Assembly: GCA_038025085.1 (NCBI GenBank)
Contig: CM076153.1
Span: 4,030,001-4,094,000, forward strand
DNA from: Tetragonia tetragonoides
Lineage: Eukaryota; Streptophyta; Magnoliopsida; Caryophyllales; Aizoaceae
DNA length: 64,000 nucleotides
Direction: 5' to 3'
Both the position numbers and the translations under genes were made by a program. Position 1 is the stretch's first letter, and each line of letters begins with the position of its first letter. The notes beneath the pieces are model-generated. The model saw nothing but the letters and a program-made list of their open reading frames with translations. It made no database searches and was not told the DNA's origin. Below are positions 1 through 15,500 of this stretch, piece after piece.

Positions 1-584
1 CTCCCACATTATTAATTGAGTGCTGCTTACTCGACCTTTTCAAGCTAAGAGAGGTTTTAAGCATGGACATCTCATGTCTCCTTTCCAGTGTATGTTGGGT
101 TAAACAGATGTCTTGCTTGTTTAAAACTGAATGCAAACTTCAACTTCCACCCAGAATGTGCAAATGCTGGGGTTGGTGCCTTTGTGTTGGCTAACCCATT
201 GTTATTTATCTAATAGACATGATGAGATCTTTATTTAAATTCTACTCTAGGCTTTCCTTAAGTTCTCCCAACCTTCTGTAGCAAGCTAACTTTGTAAGGT
301 ACTCCATTTTCTTGGGTACAATAGTGTATGTAATTGGCAGATTGTACACTACTTGGATTTTTTGTGGTGAGCTTCATGCAAGGTAATTGGCAGAGCCATT
401 ATCTACAAGGAGATTTTCATTCTGCAATGTGAATCTCTCATATGAATAGGAATAATAGGATTATGGCTAAAGTGAACTCCTGGACTTCCACGTAGGACAA
501 TTGCAAGTCCTTAAATCTATTTGATTCAGCATGCCAATTTTTTGGGCTCAAATATTCAATCTTCCAATGAAATTTATGTTTTAT

Positions 585-700
585 CTCTTTTAGACAACAA
601 AAGGTTTTAATAATGAACGAAGAGTAACAGTACAGGTGTTCAACGTTAGAGGACAAGGAGTCCTCCAAGTAACAAAGCAAAACTAACTAAAAATTAAATC
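585..700 (-). mobile_element. LINE-type 3' end fragment (weak)
   Basis: Read on the minus strand, this piece contains CTTGGAGGACTCCTTGTCCT and runs on to TTGTCTAAAAGAG. The better-defined element at 1873-1960 has almost the same block (CTTGGAGGACCACTTGTCCT) followed by TTATCTAAAAAA. The shared block with an A-rich end suggests two 3' tails of one non-LTR family. No target duplication was found here, so the limits are approximate. Confidence 0.35.
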
Positions 701-1856
701 ACTCCTAAGCGCTGAACATCTGTAAGGGCTCCCCTAAAAGCCCTAACCACCTTGACCCAGAGAGAAGCTAAGTACACCATGCGAACTCAAACAAAGTCAG
801 CAGGCTTGCCAGCACCGGATGTGAACGAGAATATGAGACATTTGGTCCAACTGTGTTTTGTTTTAAGGAGTATTTGGATGAAATTTTTGAACTGGCTTAG
901 CCATCATTGTCTCGAAACGTAACAGTGCATCCCTGAAGGCAAACTTATTGAGAATGGCTTTTCCAGTGACTGATTATATGATATGGTGTGAAAAGAGCAA
1001 AAGATTCTTCAACAAAAGGAACTAAAAAGTGATCAGGTGATAAAAAGAACTGTAACATCTGTATTAATGAGTTGTCAGAGAGATAGCAAGTCAAAGCTCT
1101 TCTGTCCAAGCCTCAACTGGTTTCCATGAGGCCTGACTGCTCTTTTATTCTTCAATTTGGTATGTATTTAATTTAAGTTGTTGCCCACCAAAAAAATTAG
1201 CCCAACCCTCCCTTGAAGATAGCTAGCAGGGCATATACGGGAATGTTGATGGGGCAAAAATAGCTCGGGGATGATCTTTTTGTTTACTGCTTGAGATGGA
1301 GTTGCCTCACCACTCTTGTTACTCATGCCTAATTATTACCTTTTGGTTACTAATATTTATCAATTAACAAAGAAAATACATGTAAATATGATTAAAGGCA
1401 GAAAATATATACTACAGCAGTGCCTAAAATGATGGCCTCAAGGAAATTACCAGTAGCATTCATGGGAAGTTCCTCACCGCTAAATTTTTTGTGCTAGTTG
1501 CAAAATAATAGATCAAATTTGAAATGCTTTGAGCCCCATAATCTGCAAGAGTAAAAATATAAACATCACAAGACGTCATACAGAAACTCCTAGCACATGT
1601 ACAATGATCAGGCGCTAGTCCACAAAGTCAAAAATAAGAAAAGACAAGGGTTAATGTCAACTGGTTTATTATAGATCTTCAAGTTGCACTACAGTCTCCT
1701 CTCATGGTTTCACAGAAGATTTTCTCTCGTAGCAATAGCCCCTATGCCTCTGAATGTTTGTGCATGCAACAGTATGCATATCCACATCCATACATCCCCC
1801 AACAAGAAAAGAGAAAGAAAACATAAACAAAATCATGACCATGTCTGCACCCACAA

Positions 1857-1976
1857 ACACTACTAGATATTTTTTTTTTAGATAAAGAAAAAGTATGTAT
1901 TAATCATGTATCAAAAATACATCAAAGGAGGACAAGTGGTCCTCCAAGAAGGGTCTAGTTACACTACTAGATATTT
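1857..1976 (-). mobile_element. 5'-truncated LINE tail with 16-bp target duplication
   Basis: The 16-bp sequence ACACTACTAGATATTT occurs at 1857-1872 and again, unchanged, at 1961-1976. It flanks an 88-bp insert at 1873-1960. On the minus strand the insert ends in an A run next to the duplication, as target-primed reverse transcription leaves it. The insert has no coding capacity. It shares the GGAGGAC...GTCCTC block with the fragment near 650. The structure is seen directly; assignment to a LINE rather than a SINE is inference. Confidence 0.75.
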
Positions 1977-3218
1977 GTTTTTAAGCACTATACTTGGTCT
2001 GACTTAGTTTATTTGCCTATAAGGATCTGGCTTTAGTTTTTCTGTAATGTACCAGCAATTTTGGATTTTGCTTAAAGTGTACTCACAGGGGACAATCACA
2101 GTCGCGTTCTCACTTGTGGCTGGGACATAGCAATGAGAGTGTTATGGGTGTCTCATAATGGACTGCCGCTATCATGACATGAATTTTCAGCTATTTTATT
2201 GGCCATATTGATTGTTTGCAGGCCGTATCAGCCATTTAATCAGCTGTTCATTGGTCATGCCAAACTTTTTCTGCTATGTATGAATTGCATCGGCCTATAC
2301 AACCAAAAACTTTGACAGCCTGTTAAGTATTGAGGTTTCTCAGATCAGCACATCACATACGAATCATTATACATGTCTGTCTCATAAGTATTAATGTTTT
2401 ACAGATCAGCACATCACATACAAATCATTATACACGTCTCATATTGACTGTATTTTGTTCCCTTCTCAAGGGTGTCCTTGGCATGAATTTGTAAAGAGTC
2501 TACAAACAGGATAATACATGAATATTTTATGACATCTTATTTACTCACTCCTAATTCCACCCCTTTCCATCCCTTTTTATAAAATAAAATAAAAGAGAAC
2601 ATCACACATGCAAACGGGTGATAAATAATCAACAGCAGCTACAGAAATAGCCCTCTTGATCTCCAATTTCTTTTGCTTTATTGGCCATCTTTGAGCTGTT
2701 AAAGTGTAAAACCTTTTATATTTTGCTACAATATGCATCTTCGCTAAGGATCCACTTATAGCCAAATCTAGGCAAGTGCAGAAACTTTGCAAGAGAAAGA
2801 GAGAATTGTTGACTCGCTAATTATTGAGTAAAAATTAAAGCTACAAAAGCATTGACACTGAGACAACTCGAACATGAAGAAAAGCATGGTAAACAGAGAC
2901 TTTTAAGCCCTAAATGAAACACTTTGCACATGCATAAATTTTCTATAAATTAGTAAAACAGAAAAGTGGCAAAGCATGTTTATAACAATCATCAAGTGCT
3001 TTCTGCAATAACCATACTACTCAAATGCCTCCACTTCGGAGGAGCCTCATTACTCACAACTTTATAGACCATGCTCACTTATAACATTGCGACAAGCAAT
3101 TATAACATTGTGACTCTGTTACATTACAAGAAGTTTAACCACCTAATTTGGCCATTTTATCTTGCATAATGCGTAAGAGGCAAAAACTTAAAACATTACA
3201 GCAGACTTAAGTCTTTCA

Positions 3219-6200
3219 CTACTGTGAATTCAAGGCACAGTCAGGCTCATCACTGAACTCTTCTGTCACTGATATTCTCCTTACCTTTGTGGTTAACCAA
3301 CTGAACCTATGAACTTTCTTTGGAGATATATATCCTGAATTATGTGACTGTTCTCTTGTAATCAATAAAAAATCCAGAAATTAAAAATTAGAACAATTAA
3401 TGGAAATGCTAATACCCTTCTCATCACATCCATCCAAGACCAGGAAATAATATGAAACAGATTAATACATTGCTTCAAGTAAACAACCCCTAGATAAATG
3501 ATAATAATGATTAACACCTTCCATAAAGTAAACAATCCCTAGACACTACCATAACTGAAATTCCCACCATCAGTCCATTATGAATCCTACCAAAAAAAAC
3601 AACTCCCGAATAACTGAAAACTGAAGAAATGCAAAGGGCAAAAGAGGAAAGAAAAAGGTTGACTCCATTTGTACGTACCATAATCTTTCAATATCTGTAT
3701 AAACAACTCTGCAAAGTGTTCCAATGCTAGCCTCCCCAGGGATCGAAAAACACAAGCTACATTATTGAATGAAGAGACTTTGGTAATGTCTATGATGTCT
3801 AACAACTGGCAAAGCTCTTTCTCCCTGTCTCTTTCACATAATGCTAACAAATAATTTTCTGCAAACACAAACAAAGAACACATAAAAATCCCAGAAGCAG
3901 CAAGTTAGCAACTTTTTTTATTGAGATTATCATCACTGCAAAAAGTCTTCAGAAATCAATATTACATGACTGGGATCTTGAATGGGAACATAAGAGATAG
4001 GACAGGTATGTAAAATTAATACTGAAAGATTATGTCTTCAGTCTATTATTATTGAAATCATAACAAAACAGAGACACCTGTATAAACCAGTTATCATAAC
4101 ATGAACCTCTCCACTAGCCAACGACAATTTCGATAGCAAGATGTCACATTACAGCCAAAAGGAATTGTAGGTGACATCCAGCTATTCAAGAACAAGAGCA
4201 ATAAAGCCCATGCAATGACCAAGCAAAATGAGAAACTGTTTGGTTTAAACAATCATTTTCAAATGCAGATAGGAAGCAAGATACATACAGACCCTGAAAA
4301 GATACAAAAATAACACAAACTGGAAAGATTAAGAAACAATGAAAATTTTAGGAAAGCTCCTCACCGTGTAACAGGGATCCTATATCACTCTCACCCCTAG
4401 AAATCTGCTCGCAAACCTCCTGAATCTTTTCTTCATTATTTGTCTCAATCCAAAGCAGCATTTCATAGTAGCCCAAACGTGGATGTAAAATAGGGTCTTC
4501 TTCTTTGACAATCTCAAGAAAAAGAAAAAACTGGTCGGTCAAATGCATGTCAATTAGAAACAAAAGAAAAGGGCCAAAACTTTCCTCTTCTATTGGAAAA
4601 CCCCGTTCCTTCATTAATTGGAACAGTCGGTAAATCTCCAAAATCTGCTCGACTTGGGCTTTTTCATCTTTGCTACTCCTAGCAGACTCTATGCAACCTT
4701 TTATGAAAGCATTATACTCTTTCAAACCAGTCTCTCGGCCTAACTTAAATAGCACCTGAAAAGTAGAACCTGACCCCAGTTTCGCTAAGCACATAGAAAC
4801 TAACTTGTCAAAACGATTTTTTTGGGTATTCTTGAAGATCCATTTGCTCTTCTGATCACGGGATAGTTCTTTCTGGCGCAGTGACATGCTGCTATTAAAC
4901 AAGTTTTTAAACCACGAACTATCAGAATCATCCTCTAAGGTGTCGTCCTCATCATCCACTTCTGAGTCAGAGGAATCATCAATAACTTCATAGAAACTAC
5001 CACCTACAATAGAAAACACAGCCTTATGATTTTAAGACATGATAGCAGAAGAATTCACATGCCCCCCCCCCCTCCCAACATGCAAATAAGGGATCGGTCA
5101 CAATTTGATTGCAATACAGTAACACATACAGTACAGCGAAAGATAACTCATGTGTAAGCGCATCATTCGCCAAACACATTCATGGCATGATGTTCATAGA
5201 GAGACCATAGTTTTGCTTCGTAATGATAGGGTTACATAAAAAACGCACAGTTTTGCCTGTTATTGACAATTTCGAAAGATTAGAGGATTGGCTAAGTTAG
5301 AGGTAGGTTAATAAAGACAGGAACGGGCTAAGTTGCAAGGAAACCCATGCACGAGCTGTACCGACGACTCAGTGGGTTTTCACAATTCACCCAATGAAGG
5401 GGGGAAAAAACAATAGAGATCCAGATACTCTAAATCAATTTCAAAATCATAAATTTTGCATTGAGTAACTATAACCACTTACCGCTACCACACAATATCG
5501 AAGATATCTCACTTGATATATGCTTAGCTGAATCATCTGCGCATAATACGAAAAGGATGTAAGAATAAACTAACAGTCAAGTCATCCAAAACTAGATAAC
5601 TACTACATGAATGCTTGATTTAACCAGCACTTTCTTAACAAGTTGTTAGAGAATAGTATCTAGTATATGTCTAGATTATTCTAGATTATGAGAGCTTAAA
5701 TGTTACGAAAGAACCTAAATGTTCATTTTTAAGTAGTTTGAACTTGAGCGCTTGAAATGTTAGGTAAATGAACACTCGCAGGTGTAAAGTGAAAGAAAGT
5801 GAAATACAAGAACATTATCATAAATGAAATGAGCAAACCCATCTTCAATGTCTAAAACTCTACCATACCATCACCTTGCAATGTCTACAACTCTACCATA
5901 CAACTCACAACGTTTACACTTAACTTATATACAATTTCACACCAGCCATTTCCATTAGACCACTAACTAGAAAAAATGTGTGATCATGTGCTAGTGCTAC
6001 TTTTACATTAAGTAATAAGTTGATGAGCTATTTTCATTTAGTACACTATATTCCCCTAGAAATTTGCCAATAATGCCTCTTCACCTCCATTAGAAAGAAG
6101 TTACGAAAACCTCATGCCTACTTTCCCGACTTATATGATCTAAACTACAAACACAATTGATAATAGTCCGCGAATAATAGTCACTTGTAGTTGTATGGCA

Positions 6201-6870
6201 TAATTCAAATTAGGTGCCATGACTACTGATTCCAAACCAATACTCAAAATAGAAAACATAAGCCACACAATAAAAACCCTCACCAATCACTAAATTTTCA
6301 AGCATTACCTAACAATGTGACACGAAAAACCCTCACCAAATAGATACTAAAAATAACTACAAGCATTAGCTAATAATGCCATACCACTTAGCAAAAACTT
6401 TTAGTCACAGTTATAGCTAGTATAAAACCCTCACTGAAGTAAACACTAAAATTTCAATCCTTAGCTACAAATAAAATTATCAATTCCTAACAATAATTGC
6501 TACATTATACTAAAACAAAAGGCATAGCAAATGAAATTTAACAAGAAAAAAAATGTACCCCCGGAAGAGTGAGAGGGAGCGCCGTCCTGAAGGCTATGAT
6601 GAATAAATTCACTAACGGGAGGGTCAGTAACAGTCTCTCTCTTCTTCCTTAAATTAGTGGCCGTAGAAGATGATGACGGCGACGGCGACGGCGAGGAGGG
6701 GTGACGGTGGTGGTGGTTTATACTGCGGAGGTTTTGGTGGTGGTTTTGACGGCGGAGGTTTTGGTGGTGGTTTTGACGGCGGAGGTTTTGGTGGTGGTGG
6801 TGGTGGCGGTGGTGGCAGTGACGGCGGTGCGGAAGAGTGAGCTAAGTTTCTTGGCTTTGGATCGGACCAT
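3219..6870 (-). CDS. PPR-family protein (At4g04790/At4g21880-like), five candidate exons, frame broken in exon 1
   Basis: Minus-strand exons: 6559-6870, 5483-5536, 4365-5003, 3679-3858 and a candidate last exon 3219-3334. All junctions inspected have GT-AG and every intron is phase 1. Exon 3 (213 codons) has an acidic start rich in D/E/S, then helical repeats (for example FQVLFKLGRETGLKEYNAF) typical of the mitochondrial PPR proteins At4g04790/At4g21880. Exon 4 continues with LLALCERDREKELCQLLDI. The likely start (MVRSKAKKLSSLFRTAV, basic, no acidic residues) suits an organelle targeting peptide, but its frame meets TAA at 6718-6720, while the frame leaving exon 1 is open only downstream of that. 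Exon 1 is therefore out of frame by one nucleotide. The model gives about 430 residues against roughly 800 in the relatives, so the C-terminal PPR array appears missing. Sequencing error in the repeat, truncation or pseudogenisation are all possible. Confidence 0.6.
6725..6805. repeat. 27-bp tandem repeat in exon 1 of the PPR gene
   Basis: The word GCGGAGG begins at 6725, 6752 and 6779, giving a 27-bp period (nine codons) with nearly identical GGTTTTGGTGGTGG filler, followed by a GGT/GGC triplet run. The minus strand encodes Thr/Lys/Ser/Ala-rich sequence in the likely start frame. The break in reading frame of the PPR gene falls next to this array, where slippage or assembly error would be most likely. 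Confidence 0.8.
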
Positions 6871-7072
6871 TTCAATACTCACCCACAGACCACAGCTGTG
6901 TTGGGTGTTCCCACTCTCAGGGAGAGTTGAGAGGGTTTTAGAGAGGGGTTTATTTCCCTCTAAAAATGGAACATTGAAGTGTGTGGGAGAAAGGTAGTGG
7001 GACCAAGAGGATAAAATTAGGAAGGGGGTGAGAAATTCAGATGATTTTTATTTTCATTTTATTTTCTTCTTT

Positions 7073-7236
7073 CTCTTAGTCTATTTTTTTTTTGGTCTGA
7101 GACCGTCCGGTTGAATCCGGACCGAGCCGGGTGGGACTATAAAGGCGGCAAAACTCTACCAACAAGTATTTAACACTGCTGCATTCACAGGGTCTCGAAC
7201 CCGAGATCTCTGCTTAAGCTACTCTTAGTCTATTTT
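7073..7236 (-). mobile_element. tRNA-derived SINE with 15-bp target duplication
   Basis: CTCTTAGTCTATTTT is present at 7073-7087 and at 7222-7236, flanking a 134-bp insert at 7088-7221. On the minus strand the insert starts with TAGCTTAAGCAGAG, close to a pol III A box. It then has GTTCGAGAC, a perfect match to the B-box pattern GWTCRANNC, and it ends in an A run at the duplication. This is the layout of a plant tRNA-derived SINE. The A-to-B spacing is shorter than in a tRNA, so the head may be trimmed. Confidence 0.8.
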
Positions 7237-10012
7237 GATGGCTAGTACTCCTAGTAAGAAAATCAAATGTCTATTTTTAAAGTAGTTTGGAGTCATATTC
7301 GTAGGAAGGGAACAAGGCAGTTTATGTTACGGCTCATTTGAAACCCATTTTTATTCGTCTCGTGTTTGGATTGATAGGGGTTGGGTGAAATTTTGGATGT
7401 AATTGCGTCCGACTATTGTACTACTTTTGAGTAATAATAATCTGCCACGTTCCAATAAAAAAAAAAACAAATGAAATTAAAATTTTCATGTAGGTTGAGG
7501 GTTGTATCATGCATACTTGGTTGTTGTCTTCTTGGGTTTCAAACTTCTATCGATGCATCACAAAAATCGTTTAATTAATTTGAATTAATTGAATGTGAAA
7601 TGTGTTTAGCAGTTGTAAAAATTGTTATTTTTTTAATAGGCATAGTAAAATTCGCCTATTATTACGAGTCCTTTATGTCAAATCACGTATTAATTAATAT
7701 TGCCACTAAGAACAACACTTTTTATTTACTAGTTTTGTTTCACAACTTTGATGTGAAATAGATAAGATGGTGTAGTTGTTGTAGATTTATTCATAATTTA
7801 CATTCATTATCCATATAACTTTAGTTTTACACATTTTCCTATTTCCTCCTTTGTAAATTTTTGCACGAAAGGCATGACAATGTTTGCTCGTTAGCAACAT
7901 TTTAACTTCCACGTTACATCATATGTAAATTTGATAAGAAATTCGCTTCTTTATGATTCCTTCCGATATGGTTCACTTGTTTCTCATCAAGATGATAATT
8001 TCAAAATGGTGGAAGCATGAAAGGCTATAGTGCCTCATTTTTTCGCTTTTGAAATGGATGGCTAGAGTGCATCATGTTTTGCTTGTTAAGATTCCTAATA
8101 TGTTAATGCCCTTTTTGTATTGAACTATATTCTTATTGTGATTAAAATAATGCTCCATCTTCTTCAATATTTTCTTACACCCACTGACGAAATACGTTTG
8201 TGCTCTTTTCTATTCTATAATAGACTATTAATATGTTTAACTTCAGTATATTTTTCATCATTTGAAATTTATTGTCTAATATTCTCTCATAATCAACAAT
8301 AAAAACTTAAATACTGTATTGTATACTAGTATTACATATTAATTATTCTTCTTTTAAAATTTCTTACTTCTCATCCATTCACTATTTCACGGATTGTTTT
8401 TTTAAAATTCTGGCCTAGGTTGTTTTATCACATTTTTCTTTAAGTATTTTTTATTCATTGCTCCACTTATAGTCTTTTTTATACTATACTTCATTTGTTG
8501 CATAGATATGGTAAATTTTGTTTGAAATTGTTGTATAAATCCTATATTTTTTTATGCATTCATATTTTAGGTGGTAGAGCAAAGTCTTATATTGCAATAA
8601 TTCAATAAAAACTTTGAAATGTTTGAGCCACGTTACAAATTAGAAGTAAACCCCCTCCAAACCACCATACTATCTAATTGACCAAATATCAAAAAGGGTG
8701 ACGACTAATGATGTTATTTTGCTCATATTGTTAAAGCTAAAAGACGATTTCTATGATCATTACCCATTATAGTAGCAGACTAGCAGTGTACATTGCTCTT
8801 GTGAATTCGTGAATGAACTTAACCAGCCATTTTATCTAGAATATGATAATTTTATTATTAACGACATAACAAGCTTATTTTACAGGTAATCATATAAGAT
8901 ATGATTAAAGCAGGATGAGAGAGAGTGACTAATAATATCGGCCATCGCGAGCAGACTTTTCTAACAACTTATATAGTTTTAGTACCTTTATTTACAATGT
9001 GAATGGAAAAAAAAAACATCAAAAATGTTGGTTTGGCATAGAAAGTGGAGAAAACATAGATTCAAGATCCAACATTTAAAAGCACCTAACAAAAAAGGCG
9101 ATTTACAAATGGGTTTGGGTCGGTTGCGAGTTGGGCTTATCAAGTTCTTCTCGCCTGCGATTCGGACCAACACGTGGATTTGGGTCAAGGTATTAAGTTG
9201 TGTCTTTATAAGTTCACCAATAAACCCTGTTGAAGCCCATTTTTTGTTCAGAATCGAACAAACCAATATTTTGAGTCGTTTCGCTTATGAACAACTCAAC
9301 CTCTAGTGTAAAATCAAAACAATCTGTAGAAGAATTCACAAATAATGCTCTTTAGCCCAAGTCCACGGCCCAAAACTTGGTGGCTTGGTACTCAATGGTA
9401 CCATTAGTTTCTCGAGCTCATGAATTAGCTAGACACGATAAGGAATTAACCATAAAAAGGCTTTGGTGGAATAAGATAAGGATTAGCCGAAAAAAGGCAA
9501 CCATAAAAAACAATAAAGATTTCAGCAATAATTGGATGGCTAATAATTGGCACTTTTATTTTTCAAAAGAGAAAGCTCCACTAACCAAAGAATTAAAATA
9601 TAAAATAAATCTTTTGAAAAAGGTAGTGACACTATTTGACGGCGTTATCACCCCCACAAAATAATCCTAAATCTTCTGAAAAAGAAACCGTTGACGTCAC
9701 GGCAAAGGTAACGGTGACCTAACAAATTAAATAATCCCCCTAGTTCCCTAGGAATCCAAACTAGTCCAAAATGTCTATCCACTACCCGACCGCACACTCT
9801 AAACCGTCAGATTAAAAATCAACCAAACTCATAACTCATTTTAATCCGTTTGATCATAGACCTCACGGTAAACTCAATAAGGTCGCGAGTATTTTATAAA
9901 TCCTCGTTGATAACGTAAACGAATCTACTTTGCTGGTGGACCGCTTCTTCGTTTTATCTAAGGGAAAGGTAGCCTTTGCCGTGCGAGAGTTGGGCAGAAC
10001 ACGTCATGTAGT
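7237..10012. other. Intergenic DNA, nothing recognised
   Basis: Between the SINE and the polyubiquitin promoter I see only AT-rich sequence with many homopolymer runs. Open frames near 9000-9660 have no recognisable motif, overlap on both strands, and look like chance. Confidence 0.5.
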
Positions 10013-10090
10013 ACACGTGTCAAACAATGAGTGGTTAATATAATATTGATTTTTCTAGAATAAGTCGGCTAAGTATTCTTTAAATACGGG
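10013..10090 (+). promoter_or_regulatory. Polyubiquitin core promoter: G-box and TATA-like element
   Basis: A palindromic ACACGTGT with the G-box core CACGTG lies at 10014-10019. A TATA-like TTTAAATA lies at 10079-10086. Transcription would start some 30 bases downstream and give a CT-rich leader that runs to the 5'-UTR intron donor at 10217. Motif positions are read directly; activity is inferred. Confidence 0.55.
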
Positions 10091-10216
10091 CTTCCGTGAA
10101 GGGTTTTCTCATTCTTCACATCTGATCGTTCTTATCAAACGCCTTTTCTCTCTCTCATCTCAAATTTTCTCAAAAACACCCTTTAGAAGATCTCGAGTTT
10201 CTCTCGCTCAATCAAG

Positions 10217-12514
<2,298 letters not shown>

Positions 12515-15500
12515 GCTTGTTGTGTCTGTGTCGTCTAGTGGTTTGGAAAGCCGGTGTTAAGGCTTTTGGTTGGTTTCTATCAATTGTGAAGTCTCAAGAG
12601 TTTGGATGAACTCTTCTATGTTTCAGTATTTCAGTTTATGTTGTGAATAAGTGGTTCTGTCCTTTTTAGTTTATGTTTGTGTCTGGTGATGATGAACTTA
12701 TAAGTTCCTTGTGAATCAAATTTCATTTCCGTTGCCGTTTATAATTTGTGTTCACTATTTTTGGCTCTTCAATATCCCCTTTGTGCTAGTTAAATACTTC
12801 AATGCATATGACCTTTCAGAAAAACATAATATGAAAGCTGCTGGGAGTAGGAGAAGGATTCAAAGTTGGCCTTTTGCTGACTTTATCATTGTGACCAAAT
12901 GTTGTCCTGTCAGACTGCTTGTCTATTGGAGTTGTCACTAACATAGTACTCGGTAATCTGTGATTGGCCTGCTCATATAATCTGTAACATCCTCAAGTAC
13001 TCCTACTTGAATAGTATGGTATTCACTATATCCTATGATAGTTTTGATTCTGTTTTTGAAGTGTTTTAATGTATAAGATTGTCTTTTTAGTCTAGTTTGC
13101 CTTGTGGATTTGTTTGTTTACTGTAGGAGCTATTGCTGACTAACACAAGACAACATGTGTGCTCTCTAAACCAACCCAAGTAAAATATAAGGGTGCAATG
13201 CTCTCGCCAAGTGCAGCAATTGAGGTATGCCATATTGCTTACTTCCCATGTTTCTTTTATACTTCTCCCCTGAAGCTCAGTCTTTCCCGAGTGGAGCTTT
13301 TTATTCTACATTTTATGATTCTGGTCTTGAGGCTCATCATTGAGATCCCTAGTTTGTGTCATACAAGCTACTTTGGGGCGGTGAGCAAAGATTTGACGCC
13401 AATTACCCGTTCTGCAGGATGTGTTGGGTCCATGGTGATGAAAATATGTCCCCTTATCTTAGAGATAGAGAAGGCATAGTATAGAGTGACCTCAAGGATA
13501 TCTTATGGCTTGGTAAGCAACCCGTGCTAGGCATGCTGAGACTGGCATGTCCTATGATGCTTCATTTGTATGAGGTATGCTATGTAGAATTAATAAGGTC
13601 TGAACTGGCATGTCCTATGATGCTTCATTTGTATGAGGTATGCTATGTAGAATTAATAAGGTCTGAAAAACATTCTAGTTTTACTCTTGCAGTAGGTATC
13701 TTTGCTTCACTTTTAAGGTCTGAATTAATAAGGTCCTTGTCTGTATCTCTTTTCTCCTCTTGTGAAGGGAAGTTATCAGTCACGAAAACCATCTGTTTTA
13801 TGAAGCTTATGGATGACAGATATGGGAATGTTCTTCTCTTTGGCCATCTTCGCTGAACTTTTAGACTAAAATGAAAACGCTTACTCAGTAACTGCAAGTA
13901 ATCATGACAACTAAAAGTAGAAGCTAAAACCGCTTAAAGCCGAACTTTTTGGCAGTTTGAAAAAAACAAATTAAAGAGTTTAGAAGTGTAAAAGTTTAAT
14001 TCTCTTTGGGGCTAAAGGGAGTCGTCTCTGAAGCTTGGGGGAATCAATTTGTGAGGCACACCAAATTTGTAATATGAATTTGACTAATGCAGAGGATGAC
14101 TGTTTCTATGTTCACCTTGATGCAGTGTTAGGATGGCTACATAAATTTCACATTTCCTCGAGCAATCATATTGATTATGCAGATTGTTCTCTTGTCTTGT
14201 TCACATTCAATATTTCTCCTTTTATGGTATGTTTACTTTCTCAGAGCTGTGGGAAGAGAAGGAAAGATTCAAGGATGAGAATAACATTTCTTCCGGGAAG
14301 CCTGGGTGTACATATTGGTTCATACATAGCCATTTGTAATCTCGCCCCTAAAAAGTTTTTACTCATGCTAACGGTTTGTTATCCGAAGTAACTTCTGTTA
14401 ATTCATCTGTTCTAGTGATTTAATTGTTGATTCATATATTCTGGTCTGGGTTTTTGTTGCATACTTGAGATACTCAGTTAATTGATCTAATTGTTATGAA
14501 TTCTGTTCTACTGGTCTATATATGAGTGTGTTCTTTAATTATCTTCCGCACCTTTATTGTGTTCATGCGGGGGCTGTGTGCACTGTGCAGTGTAACCTTC
14601 GTGAGATTATATAAGAAGAAGCAGGGTGGAAGTACTGACTGTAAAGAGAATGAGATGGAGGTACAGAGTTTTACTTGCGGAAGCTGTAGTTTCTGAGTCT
14701 GAGGAATTTATCAATTCTGTTTCACTGTGAGGTGAGTGAGTTCCTTGACTTTTTTCTGTACCTTGGCAATTTGCATGCAGGTTGCAGGGGCTAATTTTTT
14801 TTGATAACCCTTTTTTTTCTTTTTTCGCTTGGATACAGCCCACATTTAGAACTGCACAAGGGAGGTAACATATGAATAGAGATAGATTTCAGGATGGTGG
14901 TTATAACTTATATGCTTTTTATATACTCCCCTTATAATGCCTCAACATTTGTGATAATATGAAAATATGATGCGAGATCTCTCTCAAGTAGCTCTACTGG
15001 TTTCCCTAGGTAGAGAGCTTGTTTTCTCCCGTCATGTTTCCTGACCAATCTATTGATTTTCATCTCTGTACTGCTTTGAAGCTGCTTTTATGAATTTATT
15101 CCAGTGGGTACAGCCGTACAGAACATGTTTGAAGGCCAAAAAAAAAAAAAAATGATCCATGGAAGGTTTCACAAATCATAACAAAATGGATTGAAGGTTT
15201 ATGACAGATTGTGTACTTTGTGGAGTGATACTCAATTCTTTTCTAGTTTTGAACTTGCCGTGAACGGAATTGTTATTTTGTTTGCTCTATTTCATCTGTT
15301 AGTTTTAAGTTTGAAGGCTGTGTTGTGCAATGTGAATGTGTTACAAAAGGTTTAGTTTCTCTTGCATACAGCTAAAGTCTACAGGTACCAGCTAGAGAGG
15401 TGATTACGTGAATCATTGGCTTCAAACAAATTGAACACCCACAATACCCGAACCCCAGCGAAAACAACCCCAACATTACCCCACATTTCCACCGCTTCCT

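Larger units (their letters stand above)
1..3218. other. AT-rich stretch, no gene supported
   Basis: I see no convincing coding exon in this stretch on either strand. It lies downstream of the minus-strand PPR gene and would be the place for any missing 3' exons of that gene, but none could be recognised. It holds two fragments that look like the 3' ends of non-LTR retrotransposons (listed separately) and otherwise low-complexity AT-rich DNA. Confidence 0.5.

Noticed and set aside
2577..2792. Minus-strand open frame as a further PPR exon
   Set aside because: The translation (KRFYTLTAQRWPIKQKKLEI) shows no PPR pattern and no phase-compatible acceptor was found.
6654..6875. Proline-rich open frame (PPPPKPPPSKPP) on the minus strand, extensin-like
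   Set aside because: It is an alternative frame of the triplet repeat in exon 1 of the PPR gene. It has no ATG, and the flanking exon junctions fit another frame.
9025..9664. Open frames near 9.0-9.7 kb on both strands
   Set aside because: No domain, biased low-complexity composition, overlapping frames on opposite strands and no splice or promoter support.
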